Below are positions 1 to 9,107 of a stretch of 64,000 nt of DNA, piece by piece; position 1 is the stretch's first letter; every line of letters begins with the position of its first letter. Below the pieces are notes generated by a model. The model was not told the DNA's origin. It did no database searches and saw only the letters and a list, made by a program, of their open reading frames with translations. The stretch lies in NCBI GenBank assembly GCA_015061545.1, contig SUWJ01000004.1, forward strand, positions 1-64,000. The letters are read 5' to 3'. The translations under genes and the position numbers were made by a program. Origin of the DNA: Lentisphaerota bacterium (GTDB lineage Bacteria; Verrucomicrobiota; Lentisphaeria; Victivallales; Victivallaceae).

Positions 1-22
1 ATTTCCATAGTAATTTTATTAC

Positions 23-79
23 GCATCTGATCTTTCCTTTATTTTTTATTGTGGTTATTAAAAAATAAAGGTCAGATGC
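23..79. terminator. Long A/T-rich inverted repeat downstream of recD
   Basis: The 8-base arms GCATCTGA (23-30) and TCAGATGC (72-79) enclose a second pair of 13-base arms at 36-48 and 59-71. A 5-base bulge (31-35) sits on one side. The stem lies about 60 bases past the recD stop, is rich in T/A on both strands and could terminate transcription from either side. A smaller stem (GTCCCA 98-103 with TGGGAC 114-119) lies between it and recD. Function is inferred from structure only. Confidence 0.45.
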
Positions 80-138
80 ACTTTTGTCAAACAACTCGTC
101 CCATCACAAAATTTGGGACATTAACGATTTTTTTAATC

Positions 139-2076
139 TTACAAGTCTTTTTGGAGGCGGCTGCTCAGGTTGCTCATACGGCGGGTCGGTTTGGCAAGTG
201 CTTCTGCCAAAGTTGCTTTTGAACCGAAACAACAGAGCTTTTTTCTGGCGCGGGTCATGGCGGTATAGACCATTTCGCGGGTCAGCAGCTGTTCGGCTCC
301 CGCCAGAACGAACACTACTTCGTCAAAACCGCAGCCCTGAGATTTGTGTACACTCATGGCAAAAGCGTAATTGTAATCGGGCAACTCTTCGATAGCGTAA
401 CTGCGGTAAGCTGTCCGGGCAGTATCGTCATCGGCAGCGGCGGGGAAAAATACCCGTTTGGCGCCGGATTCATCGCAGCCGATCAACCCGATATCGCCGT
501 TGAAAAGCCCGACGCGGTAATCGTTTTTCAGAATCAGCAGCGGCACACCCGCAGCATTGCCGTCCGGCAGCTGAAGCATTTCAATAAGCAGCTCATTGAG
601 CCGTTCAAAGCCGAATTTGCCCTGCCGTCCGGGGGATAACAGCATAAAAGAGTTCAGCAAACGGAAGGCTCTGTCCAGCGATTCGCGGTTGCCGGCTGCT
701 GCCAGACGCGGCAGATCGGCAAGTTTTTCGCCGCCGGGCAGACGGACTTGATTCATGGCAGCGCGGAGGAAATCTTTCAGCGATTTTTCGCTCAGGGTAT
801 GGAACTCGAATTCATTGCCGGACAACTCCGTGATGGTGTCGGCAGCCTGAACGGATTCTTCCGCCTGACCGGAGAGATTGCGGATCAAACCGGCAATGAC
901 TCCCAACTTGGAGGCGCTGGCGGCAAAACGATGATTTTCGGTCAGCTCGACCAGCGAGCCCGTCAGCGGCATGGCATCAAAAACAGCTTTATCGGGACAA
1001 TTTATCTGCCAGCTGGTCTGGCGGGCAAAAAGTTCAACCAGTTCAGCATCGCCGCAGTTGGGGATGGCGGCAGAACAGATATCTGCCAGCACGGAACCTG
1101 CTTCCACGCTGGAGAGCTGGTGGCGATCGCCCAGCAATATAACTCCTGCACTTGCGGGCAGCGCTTCCAGCAGCTGTGCCATTATATTCTGCGGGATCAT
1201 GGAACACTCGTCCAGCAACAGCAGGTCACAAATCAGCGGATTTTCCGCATTGTATTTGAATTCATTGCTTTTATGCTGGAAGTTCAGCAAACGGTGGATC
1301 GTTTTGGTTTCAATCTGCAATATTTTTTGCCGTACCGTTTCGTCGGTGTTGAGCAGACGGGCATTTTCCTGCAATGATGAAGTTAAAGTGACCGCAGCCT
1401 TGGCGGTCGGAGCTGCCGAAAATATCCTCAAATCCGGTTCCTGTTCCAATTTAAGTGCCAGCAATACCGCCGCCACGGTGGTTTTGCCGGTGCCGGGGCC
1501 GCCCGAAAGCACCAGCAATTTGCTGCGCATTGCCGCCAGCAGCGCCAACTGCTGGAAATCCGTTTCGGGGTGTTCATCTCCGGTGGGGAAAAAACTTATC
1601 ATATTGTGGAGTTTGCCCGCTTCCATGTGCGGCAGCGGCAGTTTTTCTTCCGCCCGTTTCAGCAAATTAACGGCAATCGAGTGTTCATATGCCCATTGCC
1701 GCTGCAGGTAACAGCCGCCTGCACGGTCGATCACCAGCAGCGATTCAGGCACAACATCTTCACTGTCGGCATCGCTCAGAACTGTCGCAGCTGGATGCAG
1801 ATCGCTTTGCAGTAAATATTTGCGCCATTGTTCATAGTCGGGCAGTTGAAAATACACCGCACCATTGGCGGATTCCAACTTTTTGCCTGCAAATTCTTTT
1901 ATCTGCATACAGACGTGATTTTCCTGCAGAGATTTCACCGTCAGCGCAGTTGTTATTGCCAGCATCGGTGACTGAACGGGCGCATTGCGCATTATCAAAT
2001 CGGCAATGACTTGCGATGTATCGTCGAAAAAACCTGAATTTTTAATAAAATCCAGTTCCATTTTTAATTTGTTCAT
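139..2076 (-). CDS. recD: RecBCD enzyme subunit RecD (exodeoxyribonuclease V alpha, 5'-3' helicase)
   Basis: Superfamily 1B helicase of 645 residues, close to the usual RecD length. Visible motifs are Walker A GGPGTGKTT near residue 192, a DEC Walker B (LLLLDECSMIP) near 285, and the C-terminal SVHKSQGCGFDEV motif near 575. The start is set at the ATG at 2076, which overlaps the recB stop as ATGA and follows an AAAGGA site. An upstream in-frame codon adds ten residues but has no better ribosome site. In RecBCD this subunit is the fast motor on the 5'-ended strand for double-strand break repair. It is the last gene of a recC-recB-recD minus-strand operon. The N-terminal domain is divergent, as is usual for RecD. 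Confidence 0.95.
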   Translation of the reverse strand: MNKLKMELDFIKNSGFFDDTSQVIADLIMRNAPVQSPMLAITTALTVKSLQENHVCMQIKEFAGKKLESANGAVYFQLPDYEQWRKYLLQSDLHPAATVLSDADSEDVVPESLLVIDRAGGCYLQRQWAYEHSIAVNLLKRAEEKLPLPHMEAGKLHNMISFFPTGDEHPETDFQQLALLAAMRSKLLVLSGGPGTGKTTVAAVLLALKLEQEPDLRIFSAAPTAKAAVTLTSSLQENARLLNTDETVRQKILQIETKTIHRLLNFQHKSNEFKYNAENPLICDLLLLDECSMIPQNIMAQLLEALPASAGVILLGDRHQLSSVEAGSVLADICSAAIPNCGDAELVELFARQTSWQINCPDKAVFDAMPLTGSLVELTENHRFAASASKLGVIAGLIRNLSGQAEESVQAADTITELSGNEFEFHTLSEKSLKDFLRAAMNQVRLPGGEKLADLPRLAAAGNRESLDRAFRLLNSFMLLSPGRQGKFGFERLNELLIEMLQLPDGNAAGVPLLILKNDYRVGLFNGDIGLIGCDESGAKRVFFPAAADDDTARTAYRSYAIEELPDYNYAFAMSVHKSQGCGFDEVVFVLAGAEQLLTREMVYTAMTRARKKLCCFGSKATLAEALAKPTRRMSNLSSRLQKDL

Positions 2077-5000
2077 CGGCAAATCCTTTCCGCAGCATTG
2101 CCGCATAAAGCGTTACACAGCGCACGGATCGTCTGATAATCGGGGCGGTCGTTGAATATACCGCAGTTGCTCCCCAGCTGCAATCCGCGCAAAAATACAT
2201 AATATACTCCGCCGATATATTTATCGTAGAGCGTTTGGTCAAAGGTACAGTTGAGTTTCTGTTCCAGATAGCGCATCAGCGCCGCCAGATAGCAGAGATA
2301 CTGCAGCGGATAGGTGGCGTTGAACATGGCATTTTGCAGGGCTTCACCGGTAAAGTTGCCGGCTTGGAACTCCAGCGTATTGGATTTCCAGTCCACGATG
2401 TAAAAACAATTCTGATACTCGAAGATCATATCGATAAAACCACCGAAGAATCCGCCCTGAGTTTGCAGAATATCTTCCGCCTGATAAGTGTTGCCGAACT
2501 TTTCCGTAAGATACGGCTCCACACTTTTCAGCAATTTTTCCAGCGATATACCGTTGGCGGCAGCTAACAGAAATTCAAATTCGCAGAGCCGTTTATCGGG
2601 ACTTAATTGATTAAACACCATTCCGCAGGGCAGGCGGCAGCTCAGGAGATTTTCCAGCATTTGACAGGTGGCATTTTCGTATTTGGCATCCGAAAAATTA
2701 TACAGAGCTAATGTCCTTTTTACTTGCATACGGTCGAGGGGGGCGGTAAAATCGGTTTCTTCCAGCAGTTTGTGCCAGGCGTTGCCGATGGCTGCTCCGC
2801 CCGGGATATCCCAGATCCCGCCGCTGAGTTTACCTGGCGTATTTTCCTGATTCGGGCTGAGTTCATCGGCTTCATCACGATCGGTCAGCTGTTCAGCAGC
2901 GTCGGATTTTCTGCCGTTGACCGGCAGCGAAGAGTAACTTAATATCCGCCAGCGGTTGGCAATAACATTGACTGTTTCCGGTTTGATGATCTCGTCGGCA
3001 GTTATTTCAGGTTGATAGCACTCCTGACTGTCTTGGGCTTTAAGTGCGTCGTTAAACAGTTCGGGCGGGCCGAAGACGGTGATATCGGAGTTTTCCGCCT
3101 TGCTTTGACTGAGAAAATTTTTGACTGTTTCGATATTTTCTGCATCCTTATTGGAACGCATCGAGCAGATCCAATGTATCGGCGAGTTCGGTTTGGAGCT
3201 GCTGTCGAAACTGATGTAACAACCTGAACAGGCACGGGTGATCGCCACATAGAGCAGCCGCAGCTGTTCCTGCAATTCTTCCAGCGCCGCCAGAAATTTG
3301 GCATCTTCGAGCTTTTCGTCGGGGTTGCAGCAGAGTCTGCCGTTGCGGTGATACACCTTCATCCCCTTCATCCGCATAGGGTAGTAAGCCGCAGCGTTGG
3401 GGATAAAGACGATGGGGAATTGCAAACCCTTGGATTTGTGGATCGTGATAAGTTTGACCGCTGTTTGGTTGGAATCGAGCATTTCGCTGTTTTCATCGCT
3501 GTTTTCGCTGAGCATGATCCTTTCGCGCAGAAAGTTCAGTACTCCCCGGGGCGGCAGCATGGAGCGGTATTCCTCTTCCGCCAGCAGATCCCCCAGCTGG
3601 GTCATGTTGGCGATCACTCTTTCGCCGCCGATACGGCAGCTCATGCGGGATTTGAAAGTGCTTTCTCCGCCGCTGAAATCCATGCGGAAAAGCATCCGCA
3701 TCATCGCCGAAGTACCTGCGTTGTGCCAGCACTCGTTAAGCTGCTTCATATTCTGCTGCCAGTTCAGCCGTCGGAGCATGGCATCGGGTGACTGCAGGTC
3801 AAGATCGTTTTCGGTAAGTCCGCCGAGATTGCCCGTCAGCGCCATGCGGATGCTGCTTTCATCGTTGCTCAGAATTGCCTGCATGAAATCGGCCAGTTCC
3901 GCAGCTTCGGCAGAACTCCACACCCCGCTTTTGCGTTCGCCGCAAACGGGTACGTTGCCCTGAGTCAGCAGATCGCGCATCAGCTGAAGTTCGTCGTTGG
4001 TGTGGGCAAGCACCGCAATATCCCCCGGCGTGACGGGGCGGAGTTGACCTTTATGACTCAAAAAGAACTCTTTGCTGTTGAGCAGATTTATGATCTGCCG
4101 TGCGCAGTTGCGGTAAAGGCTGCTGTTGTCGCCGTTTGTATTATATTCCAGCTGGAGCGGGAGATCAACGACTCGGGGAATACTCTGACCGTCGACTTGA
4201 CGGATCACTCTGACCAGATCGCCGTCGGGGGTATCGGGTTTGAGGGTTTTGCCGAGCTGGATGGCGTTTTCGGCAAAAAGATTGTCGTGTTCAAAGATCA
4301 GATTGAATGCATCGATCATGGGCCCCGAACTGCGGAAATTGCGCGAAAGTTTGTAAATCGCGCCGCCTTCAAGCGCCATACATTCCGCTTTAGCCTGCAT
4401 ATAAGTAGCCAGATCGCCGCTGCGGAAAGAGTAGATCGCCTGACGGGGGTCGCCCACCATAAAAAACGGCGCATTACTTCTGCCTTCGATGAATATACTG
4501 CGGAATATTTCGTATTGCAGCGGGTCGGTATCCTGAAATTCATCAATGATCCCCGCTTTGAATTTATTGCGCAGCACCTCTGCCAACGATCCGCTGCGCA
4601 GCGCTTTTGCTACTTCAAGCAGCAGGTCGTCAAAGCCCTGGAAATTATCGCGCAGTTTCCATTCGGCAAGTTTTCTGCGGACAAAATTACCCGCTTCCAG
4701 CTTCCAGCAGAGATCGAACTGTCTGAAGGTGTCGGTGAATGTTTCGCTCAAATCAAAGATACGGCAGCTGTCAACATAACTTTCGACAGCCGCTGCGTTG
4801 CCTTTCTGCTGTTTGTTGGCTTTGCTGAGGATGAAGCTGCGCGGGAGATATTGCAGAACTTCATACCATTGCTGATAATCCGCGTTACGGATCGCTTTCC
4901 GTGGAGTTGCCAGCAAGCTGCGGAGCTGTTCGGCGCTGCTTTGTAAAAATTCAGCAGTTCCATACGAATTGATCTTATTTAATTTGCCCTTGAAAGAGGT

Positions 5001-5729
5001 CAGCTCGCCGACCAGATCCTCAATGGGTATTTGGTAGAATTCGTCCAGCACGCTGTTCAGGGTACCGAGCAGATTATCTGAGGTCGGCGGCACTTGCGCG
5101 TCTTTATATTCCTGCAAAAGTTCATGGCGCTCCAACAGCGTTTTTATCATTTTATGCAGCTGACCGTCGGGCGCGAGATTTTCCATGCCCGGCAGCTGCT
5201 GCTGATTGAAGCGGATGATACGGCAGAAATCCTTCAATAGTTTTTCCACATAAATATCAATATTCTTTTCCAGCCGCACCCGGAATGCGATCGAACACTC
5301 AAAGGCGTTTTCCGCCAGAATACGGGCGCAAAAGCCGTGAATGGTCGATACCCGATTGTTGTCAAAGTCCTTCAGCGCCTCCTGGATCCTTTTTTGCTGA
5401 TCCTTCCGGGAGATATTTTCTTCGTCAAAATGCTTTATCAGCTCATCGGTGCGTTTATCTTCGGCAGCGTGGCTGAGTTTTTGCCCCAGCAGCTTTTCGT
5501 TCAATGCCTCCAGTACTGTGTGCAGTCGTTCCGCCAGTTCACGGGCGGCGGCTTCGGTAAAGGTGACTACGGCAATGGAGTCGATGGTGAAATTTTTTTC
5601 CACGATCATCCGCGCCGTCAGATTCTGGATGTTATAAGTTTTGCCTGTACCCGCTGCCGCTTCGATCAGCGCTGCTCCGTTCAGGGGGATATGTATGGAA
5701 TCGAGTTCCGCAATGTGTTCAGTTGTCAT
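2073..5729 (-). CDS. recB: RecBCD enzyme subunit RecB (helicase-nuclease)
   Basis: UvrD-like superfamily 1A helicase with a C-terminal RecB-family nuclease, 1218 residues. Walker A AAAGTGKTYN is near residue 22, the DEFQDTDP motif near 395, and LLYVAITRA (motif VI) near 825. The nuclease signature GFID followed by IVDWKS near 1093-1115 keeps the metal-binding aspartates and the catalytic lysine. The start is the ATG at 5729, overlapping the recC stop as ATGA and preceded by a strong AGGAGG. A longer reading to 5816 is possible, but it would run 87 bases into recC and lacks such a site. The arrangement implies translational coupling so that the three subunits are made together. Confidence 0.95.
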   Translation of the reverse strand: MTTEHIAELDSIHIPLNGAALIEAAAGTGKTYNIQNLTARMIVEKNFTIDSIAVVTFTEAAARELAERLHTVLEALNEKLLGQKLSHAAEDKRTDELIKHFDEENISRKDQQKRIQEALKDFDNNRVSTIHGFCARILAENAFECSIAFRVRLEKNIDIYVEKLLKDFCRIIRFNQQQLPGMENLAPDGQLHKMIKTLLERHELLQEYKDAQVPPTSDNLLGTLNSVLDEFYQIPIEDLVGELTSFKGKLNKINSYGTAEFLQSSAEQLRSLLATPRKAIRNADYQQWYEVLQYLPRSFILSKANKQQKGNAAAVESYVDSCRIFDLSETFTDTFRQFDLCWKLEAGNFVRRKLAEWKLRDNFQGFDDLLLEVAKALRSGSLAEVLRNKFKAGIIDEFQDTDPLQYEIFRSIFIEGRSNAPFFMVGDPRQAIYSFRSGDLATYMQAKAECMALEGGAIYKLSRNFRSSGPMIDAFNLIFEHDNLFAENAIQLGKTLKPDTPDGDLVRVIRQVDGQSIPRVVDLPLQLEYNTNGDNSSLYRNCARQIINLLNSKEFFLSHKGQLRPVTPGDIAVLAHTNDELQLMRDLLTQGNVPVCGERKSGVWSSAEAAELADFMQAILSNDESSIRMALTGNLGGLTENDLDLQSPDAMLRRLNWQQNMKQLNECWHNAGTSAMMRMLFRMDFSGGESTFKSRMSCRIGGERVIANMTQLGDLLAEEEYRSMLPPRGVLNFLRERIMLSENSDENSEMLDSNQTAVKLITIHKSKGLQFPIVFIPNAAAYYPMRMKGMKVYHRNGRLCCNPDEKLEDAKFLAALEELQEQLRLLYVAITRACSGCYISFDSSSKPNSPIHWICSMRSNKDAENIETVKNFLSQSKAENSDITVFGPPELFNDALKAQDSQECYQPEITADEIIKPETVNVIANRWRILSYSSLPVNGRKSDAAEQLTDRDEADELSPNQENTPGKLSGGIWDIPGGAAIGNAWHKLLEETDFTAPLDRMQVKRTLALYNFSDAKYENATCQMLENLLSCRLPCGMVFNQLSPDKRLCEFEFLLAAANGISLEKLLKSVEPYLTEKFGNTYQAEDILQTQGGFFGGFIDMIFEYQNCFYIVDWKSNTLEFQAGNFTGEALQNAMFNATYPLQYLCYLAALMRYLEQKLNCTFDQTLYDKYIGGVYYVFLRGLQLGSNCGIFNDRPDYQTIRALCNALCGNAAERICR

Positions 5730-8700
5730 TCCTGATCCTCCTGCCGGAGCTGCAGCAGCGAGTAGAGCATTTGTCCGTATTGGCGGAACTGCAGCTGAAA
5801 ATCCTGATCCTGCCATTGTTCAAGGGTGTAAAAGCGCCGGATGTTTTCGTCCGTAACATCGCCGTAAATATTCCATTTGTGACTGATTGAATCGTAATTC
5901 CGGGTGTAATACTTCTTTTCCGCTTTTTTCAGATCGTTGTAATAGACCGAAGCGGTCGGAAAGAGCGGCAGCGGGTAAGGTTGTTCCTGTGCTGCCAGCT
6001 CCAGCAATTCGGTCAGCATGGCTGCTGCTGCTTCGGGTGATACGGGTTCGATAAAGTGTTCTTCGTATTTACCGCCTGACAGGTTCAATATTTCCGCCCC
6101 GCAGCTTTCGTTGCTGCCCGCAGCCTGGATCAGAGCGCCGAACAACGCTTCCAGCGCATGAGCAGCTTTGTAGCCGCTTTGAGCATTTACCAATATTGTC
6201 CTGCCGTCAGGAGTCATGTTGACCATGCCCGAAACGGTACATACGTCCGTATTGCCGAATTTGCCTTTGATTTGACAGGCTATATAGCGCCGTTCCTGTA
6301 TCTGCAGCAGGTTTTTCCACAAAGGCGGTACATTCATGACCACATTGCAGCGTTCTTCAAAGAAAACTCTTCCGACCTTGCCCGGTGGCAGCACGTTGCA
6401 GCTCCCCGCATGGATAAAAAGATCATCCTCATCCATCCTGCCGCCGAAGCGGGCGATTACAGAATCGAGTTTATGCAGATCTTTGGGCGGGGGCGTCCAG
6501 GGTTCATCGTTGCTGAATTCATCCTGCCGTGAAAAGTATATTCCAAGTTTATTGCGGACTGCCCATTGGCAATGGTTGCCGAAAAATGAACACAGACTTT
6601 TCAACTGCAAAGGAGCGCTGCAATCCAATCCCGGCAGCTGCAGCGGTGACGGTTCGGCGTTTTCTGCCGCGGCAGTTTTATTGCTTTGCAGCAGCGCCTG
6701 ATAGTTGTCCATATCCAGCGAAGGATAGGGGGCATCTTTCCGGTAGTATTCGGCGGCGATGCCGGAAATTTTATGTTCGTATTCTTCCAGCAGGAAAGCA
6801 TTTTTCAAATAGGTCATTATCTCCTTGAGCGGGGCGCAGGCGTGGAGTTTTTCGTTGGTGCGGGAGTTGCGCCCCTGATAGAAGAAGAGCAGATTTTTCC
6901 GCGCCGCCATCAGCGCCTCCAACAGCAAATAGCGATCCTGTACTGCGATCTGGCGGTCACCGGGCCGCGGCGAGGCGGCGATCAGGTCAAAGCCGATTTC
7001 TGTATTGCGGCGGGGAAATACGCCTTCGTTCATTTCCAGTACCGCCACCGTATCCATGGGGATCGAACGCATCGGCACCATACGGCAGAAGGTGATCTTG
7101 CCCCGGAGAAAACTGCCGGAATTTTCGGGCAGCACCCACAGATCGTCCAGAATCGCCAGCGCCGCGTTCAGCTGACAGGGTTCGGTCAGGCAATTTTCTT
7201 CTGCCATATTTTCCAGTTCGGCAAGGGCGCTGCGCAGCGGAGCCAAAGCGGTGCGCTGCAAGTTATCCTGCCCGAAAAAGTTATCGGCGATCCCGCAGAA
7301 AATATGCTGCCATTGAGCAAGCGTTTGGCTTACGGGAGCTTGCAGCAGCGCAGGGGATTGAAGTTCATCGGCCAGATCGGCAAGTTTTTCCAGAAAACGC
7401 ACCGTGCGGCAGAACGGCGCTATGGTGCTGTTGCCCAGCTTTTCCAGCGGAACTGTTCCGTTGATAAGTATGGAATCATCTTTATTCTGGCGGCAGATAA
7501 AGCCCGTCAACAGCCGATCAATGGCGCTGCGGAAGGTGTATTCTTCAAAATCTCCGCCGCAGAATCTGGCGTGCATGGCGCCTGAAAAACCCCAGCGGGC
7601 ACCGCCTTCAGCAAGCATGGAGCTTATATTGCTCAAATCTTCATCGGTCAGCTTCAGCGCCATACTGATAAAGGGCATATCCAGCAGGCTCATAAGCTCG
7701 GTATATTCAAATCTGCCCGCTGCTGTTTTCAATATTCTGTGAAAGGCTTCAAAGGCGTGCTGATACTCTGCATCGGGTAAATCGGCAATGCTGTAGACAT
7801 TTTTCAACGGGCCGTTGCCGAAAATCGCGTCGATCAACGGTGCCGCTTTGGCAATATCCGGCGCCATAACAATAATATCCTGCGGGGCGGTGCCGCTGCG
7901 GATGAGTTTGATGAGTTCATCGTGCAGCACTTCCAGTTCCCGCCGCAGCGAGTGGCAGCTGTGTACAGCTATTGAACCGTCATTTTTCAGATCGCTGCGG
8001 GGAGTGCCGATCAGCGTGGTGTCTTCATCGACCGCCGCCGCACGGCGGTCGAACATACCCAGAATATCGTGCTGCATTATTTCCAGCATGGTATTGCCCG
8101 CAGATTCATCGGGCAGCATGGCTTCGCCGATAAGTTCGCTTGCAACATGATCCTGCGCCATCAATGCTGAAAAGAAGCTGCGGCCCTGTCTGCCCAGCGC
8201 CTGTAATATGGGGTTGCCGGTATCTTCCACACTCCACGGCAGATGTTTCCGTTCCGCATAAGAATATTGATCGCTCCAATACTCCAGACATGGTGTAAGG
8301 TAAAAGAAATTCACTCTGGTATATTCGGCAAGTTTTACAAAGATCTCCAGATAGACCGGCGGCATTGCCCCCACTCCGAAAACGGTGATCTCCCGGGGCA
8401 GCCCCCCCGCTTGCTGTTCGGTCAGCCCCTGCATTTTCAACATTCTGAAAAAGTGATCCCGCCCCGGAGTTTCAGCATTGAAAAGTTTATTGTAGAGTGT
8501 CCCCTGCCAGCTGTCGGGACCAAAGAGTGTTCCCGCATAAAGTTCATCGCCGCGGTAGAGTTGATACTGGTCGAAAAGGTCAGCCAGTTTGCCTGCCAGC
8601 TGCCAGCGTTTCAAATGACAGTTGGGGTTGCCGATATATTTTTTGAGCTGCGGGGCTGATTGCTCAATAAATTTTTGATCGCCCAGCAGCCGCAACAGAT

Positions 8701-8995
8701 TTTTCCGCATATTGAGCTGATCGCTGCGGAGAGCTCCTGCGCGGTATTGTTCAGGATACAGCGTGCGGAAGATCCTGTCGGTAAAACTGTTGAGAAAGTA
8801 GGTGTTCAGATTGGCGGCAATCTTGCTGCCGCGTGCCGTCGCCTGCCGCAGATATTCAGCCATGCCGCGGGTCTGCACGATCACTTCGCATGGTTTCAAC
8901 AGATCATTATCTGCCGGAGCGCGGTTGTAAATATCGCTTACAAAGCGCTGCGCAAGTTTTTCCAGCTGGTATTCCCGATAGAGGATAAATGCCAT
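5726..8995 (-). CDS. recC: RecBCD enzyme subunit RecC
   Basis: RecC-type protein of 1089 residues opening with the typical YREYQLEKLAQRF stretch and a TRGMAEYLRQ motif, followed by a defective helicase-like body. In the E. coli enzyme this subunit holds the complex together and reads Chi. The C-terminal third contains an inactive nuclease-like fold in known RecC proteins; no intact GxiD...DxK motif is evident here. The ATG at 8995 has a weak GGGG-type site. It is the first gene of the recCBD set and lies 112 bases downstream of the SNF2 helicase gene. The divergence of RecC makes the identification depend partly on gene order, which is unambiguous. Confidence 0.93.
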   Translation of the reverse strand: MAFILYREYQLEKLAQRFVSDIYNRAPADNDLLKPCEVIVQTRGMAEYLRQATARGSKIAANLNTYFLNSFTDRIFRTLYPEQYRAGALRSDQLNMRKNLLRLLGDQKFIEQSAPQLKKYIGNPNCHLKRWQLAGKLADLFDQYQLYRGDELYAGTLFGPDSWQGTLYNKLFNAETPGRDHFFRMLKMQGLTEQQAGGLPREITVFGVGAMPPVYLEIFVKLAEYTRVNFFYLTPCLEYWSDQYSYAERKHLPWSVEDTGNPILQALGRQGRSFFSALMAQDHVASELIGEAMLPDESAGNTMLEIMQHDILGMFDRRAAAVDEDTTLIGTPRSDLKNDGSIAVHSCHSLRRELEVLHDELIKLIRSGTAPQDIIVMAPDIAKAAPLIDAIFGNGPLKNVYSIADLPDAEYQHAFEAFHRILKTAAGRFEYTELMSLLDMPFISMALKLTDEDLSNISSMLAEGGARWGFSGAMHARFCGGDFEEYTFRSAIDRLLTGFICRQNKDDSILINGTVPLEKLGNSTIAPFCRTVRFLEKLADLADELQSPALLQAPVSQTLAQWQHIFCGIADNFFGQDNLQRTALAPLRSALAELENMAEENCLTEPCQLNAALAILDDLWVLPENSGSFLRGKITFCRMVPMRSIPMDTVAVLEMNEGVFPRRNTEIGFDLIAASPRPGDRQIAVQDRYLLLEALMAARKNLLFFYQGRNSRTNEKLHACAPLKEIMTYLKNAFLLEEYEHKISGIAAEYYRKDAPYPSLDMDNYQALLQSNKTAAAENAEPSPLQLPGLDCSAPLQLKSLCSFFGNHCQWAVRNKLGIYFSRQDEFSNDEPWTPPPKDLHKLDSVIARFGGRMDEDDLFIHAGSCNVLPPGKVGRVFFEERCNVVMNVPPLWKNLLQIQERRYIACQIKGKFGNTDVCTVSGMVNMTPDGRTILVNAQSGYKAAHALEALFGALIQAAGSNESCGAEILNLSGGKYEEHFIEPVSPEAAAAMLTELLELAAQEQPYPLPLFPTASVYYNDLKKAEKKYYTRNYDSISHKWNIYGDVTDENIRRFYTLEQWQDQDFQLQFRQYGQMLYSLLQLRQEDQE

Positions 8996-9012
8996 ATTGA
9001 TCGACCCCGAAT

Positions 9013-9045
9013 GTTATTTTATTGCTTTACAACGGGTAAAATAAC
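9013..9045. promoter_or_regulatory. Inverted repeat upstream of recC
   Basis: Perfect 9-base arms GTTATTTTA (9013-9021) and TAAAATAAC (9037-9045) lie 18-50 bases upstream of the recC start, in the 112-base gap between the SNF2 gene and recC. The arms are too A/T-rich and lack a T-tract in the right place for a standard terminator. An operator or a leader stem-loop is possible. No regulator is identified. Confidence 0.35.
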
Positions 9046-9107
9046 ACACAAACGGCAAAAGTAAAGTTTCTGAACCCGGCTTTTGAACTTTTTTTGTCCG
9101 CAATTCA